From positions 24,069,280-24,133,279 of the forward strand of contig NC_083605.1 of NCBI RefSeq assembly GCF_029168945.1: a stretch of DNA of 64,000 bases, written 5' to 3'. This DNA comes from Cannabis sativa (lineage: Eukaryota; Streptophyta; Magnoliopsida; Rosales; Cannabaceae). Below the pieces are notes generated by a model. That model had not been told where the DNA came from. It did no database searches and worked only from the letters and a program-made list of their open reading frames with translations. Below are positions 36,901 to 47,880 of the stretch, in pieces. Position 1 is the first letter of the stretch, and each line of letters begins with the position of its first letter. A program made the translations under genes and the position numbers.

Positions 36901-39594
36901 CTTGAGGGTCTTGCAACTCTTGTTGTAGTGTTAGGGCTATTTAGGCAACTTGAACTGGGGTATCGCTGCCTTGTTAACCTATTCTTATATTCAATATCTT
37001 GCACAATTTCCATGGCTTCATCCACGTTCCCGGGTCGATAGATTTGCAATTCCTCTTTTAGCGATGGAAGTAGTCCATTCATAAAAGTGCTTAGATGTAC
37101 AACTTGTTCCACAACATTAAGTGGTGCCAATAACTTGATAAAAGTACTCTGAAACTAAGCCTTCTTGTGGAACAGTCAAGAACTGGTCATATAATGTCCT
37201 TTTGTGAGAATTGCTGAAATGACGGAGTAGTAATCGCTTCATTTCCTCCCACCTATGAATCGTTTGCTTGTTACTTTTATATTGGTACCAAAGAAGGGCA
37301 TCACTTGAAAAAGAAATGAATGCCGCTTCTACTTTTTCATCGTCGTCATACCCATGGCAAGTGAAGAATCTTTCAGCTTGTAGGATTCATCCATCTAGGT
37401 TCTCTCCATTAAAAGTAGGCATTTTAAGTTTTATCAATCGATTCTCATGATGAAACCGAGTATCCAAGGTCGGCCCTAAAATTTAGTGGGCCCTTATTTA
37501 GAGTAAAATGTGGTATTTTTCAAAATTAATAAAAAAATGTGTAATTTTAAAAGGAAAATTTTTTTTGGGCCTTGGATTAGGTGGGCCCTAGGCACAGGTC
37601 TAACTCGCCTATATCCAGGGTCGGGCTTGCGAGTATCGTTCCGGTCCTTCTCCAAAGAACCCCTAACAACACCTTGTTGCAAATGGAATTTTGACGTCAA
37701 AGGTGTTCACATGGTGGTGCAAAGTGATTCATGATCGAGTACCTGTGTGGAGACTCTAATTTATTCGCTGACCCTTCTGTCTCATCTTTTTCTTTGCTCC
37801 CAGCAGCTACTAGTTTTTCTTCTCTGGTGTCTTGGGCAATTCTTGATTTCTTTAACTTCCAATAAGGCTTTGAAATGCTGCTGAATCCTTTCTTGAAAGG
37901 ATTCTTGGAGTTATTTTTGAATCCGCAGAGCCAAACCCTGAAGTGAATCATTGAGAGAATCCTTGAGTTCCGAAATCTCTGATTTTAAAGCTTCAGGATC
38001 CTCTTCGAACACCATTGTAGCATCAGATTTTTCTGCCGGATTCTTAGGTATTGTGGCCGCAGTCACCGCACCAAATTGATGGAACTTTCTTCAGATCAGA
38101 AAATATTTTATCTACAATCAACAGACAAGGAAATCAACAACACCTAGCTTTCGAGAGACTATCACACCTAGCTTTCGAGAGGCTAGTCTCTCCAATTCAA
38201 CCATTAGAGAGGGTTGTCTTTCCCAAGTGAGTGAATACTCATCTTAAATCCCGGCTGTCCAAAATAGATTCTCATCCTTTTATTTATAGGCTTTGACTGA
38301 AGATAAAATTACAACCCATGCCCTCTTATTACAGCAGTCACTAACACAAATAAATCATTAAAGAATAAAAATATTAAAAGACCCTTACAACTCAGGTCCT
38401 TTTAACAATTTAAGTCTCTACCCTATGCTTATTTGGTCTCCTGGTATAGACTAAACATACTGGGGTCTATCAAATGCCATTCTAATAGAATAGTTTTTTA
38501 TCATTTTGGTAGAATGACTTTTATTTTTATATAGAAGGAAATATCAATCCAATATAAGATGAGAAAAAATTTAATATTTTTTTTATTAAGTTTTTTGATA
38601 CTTTTTAAATTTAATTTCATTCTATTTTTATTTCTATTCTAATTCCTATTCTTGTATTTTTATTCCTTCCAAATAAATGTCACCTTAAGGTTATATCTTA
38701 GTTTTTTTACCTGTTTTCGGAAAATACTATTTAAGATTTTTAGAGCTTTTTGTTAAGTTTTATTCCACGTGCTCAACAAAGTGTGCTTTTTTTTCTTTGC
38801 CGAATGTGTAACATAGTGTTGAGATTTTGATATGTATAATTTAAATAAAATTTAATTTAAAATTTAAGAAATCCATTTTCTTATCAACAATTAATTAGAA
38901 AATTTATAATTATTTATTGACAAATAATAAGAAAATAAATTTTTAAATTTTAAAAGCCACACCAACATTTTGTTAGTGAATAAAACTTAACAAAACTCTT
39001 GTATTTTAGCAGTGAGTAGTTTGGAAAAAATTTTAACAAATAAATTTAAGAAGTATGATTTAGTAGTTGTAATAGTATGAGGGGTAAAAAATCCTAATAT
39101 CTTTCAAAAAATCTTGAATAATTTACTATATCAAAAATAAAATTTAAAATAATTAATTACAAGCGAATAAAAGAAAATAATATGTGGGCAACTTACTGTT
39201 TGGATATTATATACTGTTTGTTTTTTCCGTAAATGGAATATAGTTAAATATAGTTCTTTCATTTATATTTTCATGTTAATTATTTTAATGCGGAACATCA
39301 TAGATAGATGAGTTTTTTTTTGACAAGGAATGATATATGGATGCTTGTGTCTTATATAACTGGAGAAGATTATAGTTTCATGATGTTTTCCCCGTTACCC
39401 AGGAGTGCTAAATTCGTTTATTTACTTCTTTGTACAAGGGATTTTTGGACTCTCATAATGCGGGTTCCTCTATGGACATTCTTCTAGACGAATACTCTGA
39501 TTTTGAAAGACCTTTAAGAGACACTAAAAGTAAATTTCGTAAATTAAATAAAGAGATGGAGGATGACTGGGAGCTTCCAATGGATTACTTGTGA
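27974..39594 (+). CDS. PRC-barrel-like protein, probably organelle-targeted; seven exons
   Basis: Exons 27974-28510, 28618-28698, 32942-33016, 33941-33985, 34070-34159, 34344-34445, 39439-39594 (stop TGA at 39592). All introns are GT-AG and all junctions fall between codons, giving 361 residues. Residues 1-50 are Ser/Leu/Pro-rich with few acidic residues, like a transit peptide; 51-145 are a charged variable linker. From about 149 ([17 protein letters not shown]) two consecutive PRC-barrel-like beta domains follow ([36 protein letters not shown] with [13 protein letters not shown]). The tail is acidic and ends [13 protein letters not shown]-barrels occur in photosystem assembly and RNA-processing proteins; this plant family is uncharacterised as far as I know, so no function is claimed. 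Introns 2 and 6 are enlarged by transposons. The start is the first ATG in the frame. No break is visible. Confidence 0.9.
29056..29544 (-). mobile_element. TRIM-like small LTR element, decayed
   Basis: One LTR-like unit at 29354-29544 (191 bp) begins TGTTGGGACATTGGACG and ends GCCCAACA on the plus strand. Next to its inner edge the minus strand reads TGGTATCAGAAG, an initiator-Met-type primer site. A partial second copy (29056 to about 29135, TGTTGGGATGTTGGACACC...) lies 220 bp away. No coding. Size fits a terminal-repeat retrotransposon in miniature. Confidence 0.55.
29548..31952 (-). pseudogene. gag: SIRE-like Copia gag, broken
   Basis: Minus-strand gag from about 31952. It begins with the plant Copia gag start ([20 protein letters not shown], then [17 protein letters not shown]). 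A UBN2-like helical region follows in two frames (31390-31640, [20 protein letters not shown]). A degraded zinc-knuckle region (about 30960-31100, QCRE...[15 protein letters not shown]) and a coiled coil (29894-30130, [20 protein letters not shown]) come next, ending in a second degraded knuckle-like stretch ([11 protein letters not shown]). The order is that of long SIRE/Maximus-type gags. Frameshifts, stops, a poly-T tract near 31238 and a MITE (30120-30740) disrupt it. No pol follows. Confidence 0.75.
30120..30740. mobile_element. hAT-like GC-rich non-autonomous element
   Basis: Interrupts the Copia gag remnant. Ends are degenerate inverted repeats (left GACTGAACATATTGG, right reverse complement GGGGTGAACATTGGG), and the interior near both ends is packed with CCCGCC/GGGCGGG and GGGTTCGGGTT phrases. 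No convincing 8-bp target duplication was found. The frame 29943-30338 crosses it and is not a gene. Confidence 0.5.
31990..32860 (-). repeat. Probable 5' LTR and leader of the SIRE-like Copia remnant
   Basis: Upstream of the gag start on the minus strand, with a TATA box (minus, 32599-32606, TATAAATA) followed by a short transcribed-looking region. LTR borders and primer site could not be fixed. Confidence 0.45.
33017..33940 (+). other. Intron 3 of the PRC-barrel gene
   Basis: 924 bp, T-rich, GT to TTTGCTAG. Small frames at 33567-33923 are not supported; no element recognised. Confidence 0.7.
35360..35727 (-). repeat. 3' LTR of Gypsy element D, 5'-shortened
   Basis: Matches 38077-38472 from TGATAGAACTTTCTTCAG to GCTTATTT, where it is fused to the reverse transcriptase reading frame; the first 45 bp or so of the LTR are missing. 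Confidence 0.8.
35728..38040 (-). pseudogene. Gypsy element D gag-protease-RT remnant
   Basis: Order on the minus strand: gag start near 38014 ([14 protein letters not shown]); gag core near 37250-37400 ([19 protein letters not shown], then LLWYQY...[13 protein letters not shown]); a knuckle-like [13 protein letters not shown] near 36790; and protease at 36340-36570. In the protease the active-site triad reads DSR instead of DS/TG ([12 protein letters not shown]). Then comes the start of reverse transcriptase ([37 protein letters not shown]). The frame ends exactly at the LTR junction, before the catalytic box. Several frameshifts and stops, plus a 165-bp MITE in gag. Non-functional. Confidence 0.82.
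37457..37637. mobile_element. 165-bp hAT-type MITE with 8-bp target duplication
   Basis: Element 37465-37629 starts CAAGGTCGGCCCTA and ends CAGGGTCGGGCTTG (imperfect inverted repeats), flanked by CGAGTATC at 37457-37464 and 37630-37637. It sits in gag of Gypsy element D. The frames 37494-37734 are internal to or span it and are not genes. Confidence 0.85.
38077..38472 (-). repeat. 5' LTR of Gypsy element D
   Basis: 396 bp; the minus strand begins TGATAGACCCCAGTATG and ends AAGTTCCATCA. It includes a local duplication of the ctagctttcgagagRct phrase near 38149-38186. Confidence 0.82.
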
Positions 39595-39930
39595 GCTATC
39601 TTCTGTCTTAACAGAATAGATACAAAGGATGGGTTAGGGATTTCTTATCTTCTGTGCCTTTATTCTTTTTGGTATACTTGGTTGTTATGGTACGTATAAA
39701 TAAACTATAAAATAACAAAATTGTTTGTAAATTGTAAATGTTATGCGCTCTAATCTGATGTACCGAAGTCAACTTTCTGCTGCAAGAAAAATGCAATATT
39801 AGTTTCTAAGGATTGGCGTGAGGAAATGTAATACCTCTTGTATATTTTCGTGCACACGCCTAATTGCTCAACAGTTATATATTTATAGATTTATAGAGAA
39901 CTACATTCTAATGGCATTATTCCTTATTTT
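39595..39930 (+). other. Probable 3' untranslated region and flank of the PRC-barrel gene
   Basis: AATAAA occurs at about 39697, some 100 bp after the stop, as a possible polyadenylation signal. No further ORF. The LINE 3' end follows. Confidence 0.5.
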
Positions 39931-39964
39931 ATTTTTTTTTTGAGATAAAATACCCAGTTATCAT

Positions 39965-41480
39965 AAATTAATAAAGGTTATTTACAATAACAGAATATAT
40001 TAGAGGAGGAAAATTATCCAACCGAAAGCAAGTATCATTCAACTTTAAAGCAGATTTAGCCAACTTGTGAGTTGCTATATTGGCAGTATGTTTGACATGT
40101 ACATTAATAACTTTAGGAAAAAAGAATAAAAGACTAAAAACATCTACAATTAAATTCTTAAAAGTAAAAATTGTAGTCAAATGGTATTTAAAGCAGTAGA
40201 AACCATTTAAGTGTTTGTCTTTATTTGTGTGATTGGCAACTCCAGCTGTAAAATCCAAGTCACATTATGGAACATAGCTTTTGCTTCCATTTTATGAGAT
40301 GCAAAGTTACCTATGATTGGTTTTGAAAAGGCAGCAACAACACTACCATGAGAGGCATAGACTATGGCTCCAACAATAATATTCTTGGTCATCTAATGCA
40401 GTAGCCACGATATGTGAGTGTGAGCAGATGGTAGTAGTTTTGTAGTAGCAGAGTTTGAATGTGGGAAAAATTTAACCTGAGCATCTTGGAAGTGGTTGCA
40501 GAAGATGCAAGGGTACGCGCTAGTTTGACAGTACCACCATGAACAATACAATTACGCTTAGACCATATCGACTGCATGATGCAGATAATTTCCTCTAATT
40601 CAGATCTGTTATAAATGCTTGATAAGTGCACTAGATAGTCTCCTTTAAACATTGAGTAGGATTGATTCCAATCCAAAGTCAGGTTTGAGCAGTACCACAC
40701 GGAGCGCACATATTTGCAACCGAACATGGCATGGCTAATAGACTCCCAAGCTTGTTTACAGAGAGAGCATCTTGAATTAGTTATGACTTTTCGCGTGACT
40801 AAGTTTAAAGCAATTGGGAGTGCCTCATGCACAACTTTTCAAGCAAAATTTTTGACCTTTTGTGGCAATTGTAGAGACCAAAATAACTTCCACCATGATG
40901 CAAAAGAAGTCGATGAGGATGAGTGGTCAACAATATCAAGCTTCGCAGCTAAATGATATCCTATTTTGACGGTATAGAGCCTTATGTGATGGTGATGCCA
41001 AATAAGAGAATCATTGTTGGGAAAAAAAACTGAATGGCAAAGTTAAAATTCGATCTACATCTAAATGGGAAAAGTATTGCTTCAATATATCAATTTTCCA
41101 TTGGCGCTCACCAGTAATGAGATTTGCCACAAGCCCATTTGATGGTCTTGAGTAACAGATCGGTTGGAAAGATTTGTGGCTAGGTATCCACGGGTCTATA
41201 CCACTAAGTATGTGTCTTCCTTCCCCTACCTTCCAGCGAAGACCAGCCATCAATAATTCTCTACCTTATAAAATTCCTTGACAAGTCATTGAAGGGGAGT
41301 GACTGGGTTAAAGCATCAAGAAAATTATTATGCAAGAAATATTGACTCTTTAACAACCCGCTTAGAAGAGAATCTAGAGTTTGCAAGATCCTCCAAGCTT
41401 GCTTTTCTAGTAAAGCTTGGTGAAAGTGTACAAAAGAACGAAATCCCATTCCACCTTTTGCCTTAGCTTTACAGAGCAAA
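39965..41480 (-). pseudogene. LINE: RT-associated zinc-finger region and RNase H, broken
   Basis: Pieces in several frames. 41261-41479 (GGMGFRSFVHFHQALLEKQA) and 41011-41253 (GLRWKVGEGRHILSG, DPWIP) are the region after reverse transcriptase in plant L1 elements. 40389-40832 holds the Cys-rich RT-associated finger (RCSLCKQAWESISHAMFGC). 39968-40392 is RNase H (GSVVAAFSKPI, KMEAKAMFHNV, HTANIATHKLAKSAL), which would remove template RNA. Frameshifts and stops separate the pieces. Confidence 0.8.
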
Positions 41481-41853
41481 TTTTAATTCTGCCAATGGAT
41501 TTTAGAACCTGTGGCATTTATGCCCCACTAGAAGTTTGCCATCATGGATTTAAGTTGTTTACAAAATGTTATTGGCAAATGAAAGTAACTCATTGTGTAA
41601 GTAGGGATGGATTGCACCACAACCTTAAGTAGCACTTCTCTGCCTCCAACAAAGAAAATCTTCTCATTCCATGTGTGCATCAACCGCCAAATCTTCTCCT
41701 TAACATTACTGAAAAGTTCTTTTTTATCCCTCCCCGAGTAAGCAGGTAAGCCCTAGGTACTGTTCATGACACTCACTAATGGGCATAGCAAGTTGTCTAT
41801 GGAAAAGGACTTGTACCGCTAGAGTTGTGTTGGAGGAGAAAGATATGATTGAC
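41481..41853 (-). other. LINE region between RT and zinc finger, no usable frame
   Basis: Continuation of the reverse transcriptase thumb and connection region of the LINE; only short scraps can be read. Confidence 0.55.
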
Positions 41854-43048
41854 TTATCCAAATTTAGAACTTGGCCAGACGCTTAACGGTATGTATCCAC
41901 ACCCTTTTAATAGGTAGGCATGAATTTTTATTTGCTCGACAAAAAAGCAAAAGAACAATTGAGAAATAGTAGGAGCACGATGTGTGAGAGAAAAACCATT
42001 AAGATTGGCAAGATTCTCTTCGTATTGAAGGAGCCGTAAAAAACCTTTTGAACAAATTAAGAATAGATAAGGCAAGAGAGGAGACCTTTGACGAAGACCT
42101 CTAGTGGGTTGTAGATAACCTGTTAACTCCCCATTCAATAGAAAGGTTAAGCTATTCGTAGTTAAACAACTCATGCTAAGGGTGATCCAACGATTCGCAA
42201 AACCCATTTTCCTCATTACCTCCTCAAGAAAGCGCCATTCAACATGATCAAACACTTTGTTCATGTCCAATTTTATGGCCACAACTCCATTTTGACCATT
42301 TTATCTTTTGCTTTATTGCATTTAATGGTTAGGTTCATATCCTCCATGTTTGCACCGTCATTAAGCATGCTCAAAACCACTCTAGTGACCAAATCACCAA
42401 TAACAAGCCAGTTTTGTTGATAAAATATTGCGGACATTCTGTCTATTTTAGGACTCTTATCAAGACTCATCGAGTGTAAAGAAAGTTCTACCTTTGTAGC
42501 TGTAAAAGGCTTCAAGAATTCTTCATTCATATCAGTGGTGATTGTGGATGGAATTGAATTAAGAGTGCTATGCAGAGCTGAATCATCAATGGCAGTAGCT
42601 TTGGAAATATTTGCAAAATAAACTTGAATGACAACAACCATATCAGTTTTTGAACTCACTGTATCCCCTGTCTCAGTACAAAGGAATTTAATCTTATTGT
42701 TAGCTTTTCTAGCTGAATCTTTAGCATACAAAAACTTTGTATTGCGGTCCCCGAAATTAAGCCAATAAACGCTAGACCTTTGTTGCCAATAGACTTCTTC
42801 TTGCTCTAGAAGATCATCTGGGATTGCTTCTGATTGTTTGAGTTTAGTAGCCTGTTCTGTTGATCGCAAAACAATATTATTAAGGTTAACCACTTTTGAT
42901 TGTTCAGTAGAAATTTTCCTCTTCATTTTGCTATATTTTCTTATGTGCCATTGTTGTAAGTTATTTGGACATAAATCCAGGTTTTGGAGTACATTCGAGA
43001 TTGGGTTATTTGAGTTTGAAGTGTGCCAGCAACGAGATATGATGTCCT
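41854..43048 (-). pseudogene. LINE reverse transcriptase, broken
   Basis: 42273-43058 carries the pre-RT linker (YWQQRSSVYWLNFGDRNTKF), which is characteristic of plant L1 elements, and the RT start (SLDKSPKIDRMSAIFYQQNW). The last codons of that frame (43049-43058) belong to the inserted LTR. 41854-42282 continues with the finger-palm region (AIKLDMNKVFDHVEWRFLE, then GLRQRSPLLPYLF), but the FADD catalytic box is lost (read as SQLFFCFFVEQ). A frameshift near 42280 separates the two. Would have reverse-transcribed LINE RNA at the target nick. Confidence 0.85.
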
Positions 43049-43547
43049 TGTTAGACATTTATTTGTATAAATTGAAACATACATGAATATGAATAAAGTG
43101 CGGAATAAATAAATCATATATGCACTATAATTTAAGGATCGAAATACCTCCAGCCATTGAATCTTTAAGCTTTAGTCCCACATAAGCTTGATCTGCAAAA
43201 GAAACCGATTGATGTGGGTAATCGGGCTTCCTCGCTCTCTCAAGTCTCTTTAGATGGATTTTGCTGTTATGAACAGAATGAGTGAGGAGCTCGGGGACCG
43301 AGACCCTATATTTATAGGTGAGATACTCCATCAGTATCTGTGCCACATTAATTGTCAGAATATTTTGACAATTAATTCAGGAAATCAAATCAGGTAATGA
43401 ATATTTAAATCTGACCATATATAGAATATTACATAATTGATTTTGTCCAGATTCAATGAATATAAAATATTCATTTATCAGAAAATCAATTATTTATTTT
43501 ATTTCCTTAAATAGAAATATATTTCCTAAAATAAAAATATTCTTATA
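43049..43547 (-). repeat. 3' LTR of Copia element 3
   Basis: 499 bp with a TATA-type box (minus, 43317-43326). The frame at 43125-43346 is present in both LTRs and is not a supported gene. Confidence 0.92.
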
Positions 43548-43558
43548 TTCTCCCACTT
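43548..43558 (-). promoter_or_regulatory. Polypurine tract of Copia element 3
   Basis: The minus strand reads AAGTGGGAGAA directly before the 3' LTR; the same AAGTGGGAG core precedes the 3' LTR of element 2. Confidence 0.88.
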
Positions 43559-46500
43559 GGTCAGCATTTAAACTAAAACATTCAAACCCAACGTTCCTCA
43601 TTATATAATAAACATACGAATCATAGCGACATGTCCTCATTATGAGTCGAGTATTATCTTCTATGTATTACAATACATTTACTATATAACAATGTACTTT
43701 ATGTGGCAATGTACTTAAGCGAATAAACCCTAACCCTTATGTTTATTCAGGTCCTCTTATGATAATTTTCTCAAACAAAATTAAGGTGCATATAAATATG
43801 AGAAAATATCGAAATTAGAGTTTCATTGAATAATTTTTTGTTGTACAAATAAAAAAACTGCATATAGGTTAACTGAATCCCATATTTACTTTATGATCCT
43901 TGAATTTGTGTTGCGGCATGCCTTTAGTCAAGGATATATACGATCACCCAATTCAGTTTGCGTGATTAATGACCACTTATCATGCCTTTTTATGGCTAAA
44001 TACTTAATGTCGATATGCTAGCTTCGACCAGTACCCTTATAGTTATTAGCCATAAATATTGTAGCTGAATTTATCGCAAAATTTTCTTAATGGCCTAATG
44101 AAACTGTAATTCTAAACTCTAGGCCTACTATGAAACTCTATAATACATCATACGAGATGTATCCTCAAAACAATAAATGAATCTGACTTCTATAGTGGAA
44201 ATAACAATCAAGATTCTCTACAATATAACTTACTGGTAATTTTAAGAACGTAATAAAATATTGATTTACGTGAATTAATACAACCAGTGAAGTACGTTCG
44301 AATCTAATTGGTTAACTATATTTCCAGATGGTCAATTCATCTTAACAAAATATGAATGAATATAATTTTTAGTATCTTAAAGACACCTCATCACTTTGTA
44401 TGAAAAAATAAAGTGGTCTTAACTTTATTTATTTTGATACTACTTAATGATCCTGCAACAAGTGCAATGCAAAATCTTATTCAGACTCTTAGGCATACAT
44501 TAGGCTTCAAAAATTAGAAGCAAATGAATGTTCTTAATTTAATCTCATTCCAAATCATTTTTCAGATGTTGGTTTGAGTTGAATTTATCACACTTAAAGA
44601 TAAAAGTTATATCAATTGAATAATACATAATTTTATTTAATCAGAGATGTTGTGGCTACTCTCTAATTAATTAAAATTATACATGTTATTTATATTCATT
44701 ATCTCAAAATAATAATTTGAGATATGAATTATTTCAACTCATATAGAAAACTTCTATCATCATTTACAAGTAATATATTGTCTATGTATAAAACATATAT
44801 TACTCCCACTAGCCTTCTGGTATATAATTATTTCCATAATTCTCTTTTCAAACCTAAAGGAAAAGATGATATAATTCCAATTTGTGAGATGTTTATTTTA
44901 ATCTATAGGTAGACACTTTAAGCTTGCATATGCTCACCACTATTATAGGAAAATCTTTATGGCAGTTTGTATACCTTCTCCTCTAGTTCACTTTGGAATT
45001 GATTAATGAATTGAAACGAGCAACAAATGCCAAGGTCTATAATAGAATCATTTATAAAAACAAGTAAGAATGTAAATCTCCTTTATTATTGATTCTTATT
45101 TTAAAATGAACTTCTTAGCAATGAATATTCTTTTATATCTTTATGTTTCTCAATGTTGCCTAATGATATTATTGGTAAAAAAACCTATGCTTAATTAATG
45201 TTCTCCACCCCATTAGGCAACTTTACTAAAGATAAACTTTATTGCTCTTTAAGATATTTATTTCTTCATTCATGGCATATTGTAATACAACTTCAATTTT
45301 TTATCATTCTATAATTTAATTTGTGTCTCAAATTAATATTGTAGCTGAACTCTTATTGTACAAAATGTAATCACTAGAAAACATTGATCTTATTATTCTA
45401 ATATGTCATCTTAAGGATGGACCAAAAAACTCTTAAAAGAGCAAATGATTCAATATGCATGCTGTTTGAGAAATTGTAAGCAATTACTAAATAACATAAC
45501 TTATTAGAAAATTTATCAATGACTTATGGATTATTAATGATTAGTTATGAATTCTCAATAACCATTAAACTTAAAGGTTGTTGTGAATCATAAGTAATCT
45601 AACACTTGAGGTGGAAGTTTGAGAAAATATGAATGATCTTTCTTAGAACTAGGTTCCTAGATTGATCACTCCCACTGATCAAGTCAATTCTTAATTCCAC
45701 AGTTCTAGTGTTCTGAGATGGATAATAAAATATGTAACCCTTAAACCTTATAGTTTTTCAGATGAAATATGCTCATTTATGGTTTTGGGCCCAAATCTTT
45801 TCTTTGACAATTGTACTCTAACTATATATGGGTATTTACAAAATGTGTACATGTCATCAAGTCGGTTTTCAACCTTATCACAACTCAAAATATGTTTGAG
45901 AAATAAATTTGGTTAGAACACGATTCGATATATACACCCCATTGAAGAGTATCAATAGACAAAGATTTAGGAAGGTTTTGAGTTTGCTATGAGGCTCCAC
46001 CCCATGTCCAAAAAATACTTAGTTTCTTAAATCTGTCACACAATTTGATTTAGGTATACCAGGCATATGTATCGGGCAATGAACCCATACTTTTAAAGAA
46101 ACTTTACAAATGGACTAGGAGTTTATCCATACGAAATTTAATGTAGTATTCTCCATTTTATATTTGATCTCACTATCTTAATATGCAAAATGCACTATTT
46201 CTCTACTTAAGATTTAAATGTCTTTGAAACATATAAATCTATACTTTTGTAGAAAAATAATTTATGTGAGTAATCGTTAAAAATGAGATGCAAAATTTGA
46301 GTCCATGTCTTCAAAATTAATTGACTTGTATGATTTCTAATATGATAGAATTCTAATGTGCACCGATTTTGACTTGTTGGAATACATATTTTTAATGAAA
46401 TTCACACAAGTTCTAAATAAAGTTAGTAAAATCAAGTGTAATGAATATCCCCACCATTTACTAACATTTATTCTATTTATGGAGATATGTTCCATAATCT

Positions 46501-46950
46501 TTGGTGCTATAATGTAGAAGAATTCTTATCGATAACACATTTCTTATTGTCAGATTGAACTTAAATATTTTTATGAGTGACATCATTTTATAGTAAAGAC
46601 CTTTAAATGTGTCTAAATCAAGTTTCAAAAGAAGCTTGGAACATAAAGGTCTTTGCTAATTTTAAAACAAAGTCACTACTATATTGCTTGTTCCTTAAAC
46701 TTCTAAATGTGAGAACTTATCTTGTTTGTGGATAAGATTTGCTCACAGCTACTGACTTTCTTAGGTTTATTTGTAAACCTTGCAAGAAATTATGAATGTG
46801 GAATAACAATCTAAAATAATCAACTATGTGTTAATAATCACATTAACTATATTAGAATGAATTCATACACAATAAATTAAAAATTTATTGGTGATAATAA
46901 AGTGTGATTTATTTTTCTTAATTATACAGTAAAAATTGTACATTTTAGAT
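43559..46950 (-). pseudogene. Decayed Copia pol of element 3
   Basis: Stop-ridden, but some motifs survive on the minus strand. There is an integrase-like stretch near 45900-46020 (VYISNRVL in the position of the usual Y-NRVP motif). Further on, at 44770-44800, lies a reverse transcriptase catalytic box reading LYIDNILLVNDD, where the second catalytic Asp of YVDD is Asn. Frameshifts and stops occur every few dozen codons, so no protein can be made. Because the LTRs are nearly identical, most of this decay predates insertion. Confidence 0.65.
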
Positions 46951-47094
46951 GAAGTTATCAATAAATTTTGGAAATTTATACTTGTATGGAAGAAATTTCT
47001 GAATAGTGATGTAATAAAATTACATATAAAGTTTTGAGGTTTAAATGAATCATGTTTTTACCAATGAATAAACATGCTTAAATATGAAATCTTA

Positions 47095-47880
47095 TTAAAC
47101 AAAAATTGCCTGTGGGCTAAATTTTTAATTTAATAAGATTAGATTTAGATGTAGATTATGATAGATTTACACAATTTATGAAAAACTTAAAGTTTAATAT
47201 TTCTATCTCAATGAAAGTTATCAAACACTTAATTATTTATAAATGTTTCAAAATTTTATACGTTATGATAAAATTATTAAATTAAATCTACATAATTCCC
47301 TGTGAGATAAATTAAGAGAATTTAATTTAACATATTAATTATGTAAATATAATAAATTCCTGTAGGGTAAGATTATTATAATTCATGTCCATTATGTGAT
47401 CTTGATCCACTTAATATATATAATTTTATATAATTAAGGATACTGTGGCTACTCCCTAATTATTTAAAATTATGTGGTTCACTAGACACCAAAGTATAAG
47501 CTGAAGATTAAAATTTCACTAAATCTAAAATTGCCTGTGGGCTAATTTTAAATTTAATAAAATTAAATAAACCTTATGATAGATTTAATTAAACGATTAG
47601 TTTAGAAAAATGAAGGTTTATTATCTATCTTAATTAAATTTGATAACACTATTAAATTAAATCCCCATAACTCCCTGTGGGGTAAATTAAGAGAATTTAA
47701 TTTAACATATTATCCTAATTAATTATACAAATATAATAAAATCCCTGTGGGGTAAAGTTATTATATTTATATAATTAATTACAAGTTATGTCCATTAAGG
47801 TGAATTTTAATTAATATATAATTTTATACAAATAAGGATGCTGTGGCTACTCCCTAATTATATAAATTATATTTTCACTT
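47095..47880. repeat. Tandem duplication of about 400 bp in the element 3 leader
   Basis: Two diverged units (about 47095-47470 and 47520-47880), each with phrases TTGCCTGTGGGCTAA, CTCCCTGTGRGRTAAATTAAG and CTGTGGCTACTCCCTAATTA in the same order. The last phrase recurs once more at about 44645-44675. Confidence 0.7.

Larger units (their letters stand above)
35360..38472 (-). mobile_element. Ty3/Gypsy element D, internally deleted
   Basis: 5' LTR 38077-38472 and a shortened 3' LTR 35360 to about 35727 bracket gag, protease and the start of reverse transcriptase. Five-bp flanks AGTGC (35355-35359) and AATGC (38473-38477) match at four of five positions, a probable target duplication. The primer site (TTTGGTGCGGTGACTGCG, minus, about 38058-38075) adjoins the 5' LTR; which tRNA it uses is not resolved. 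The rest of pol is deleted. Confidence 0.82.
34446..39438 (+). other. Intron 6 of the PRC-barrel gene
   Basis: 4993 bp, GT (34446) to ACAAG (39438). Contains Gypsy element D at 35360-38472. The flanks (34446-35354 and 38478-39438) are AT-rich intron DNA with no recognised feature. Confidence 0.85.

Noticed and set aside
43125..43346. 73-codon frame present in both LTRs of element 3
   Set aside because: Conserved only because the LTRs are recent copies; no domain and no other support.
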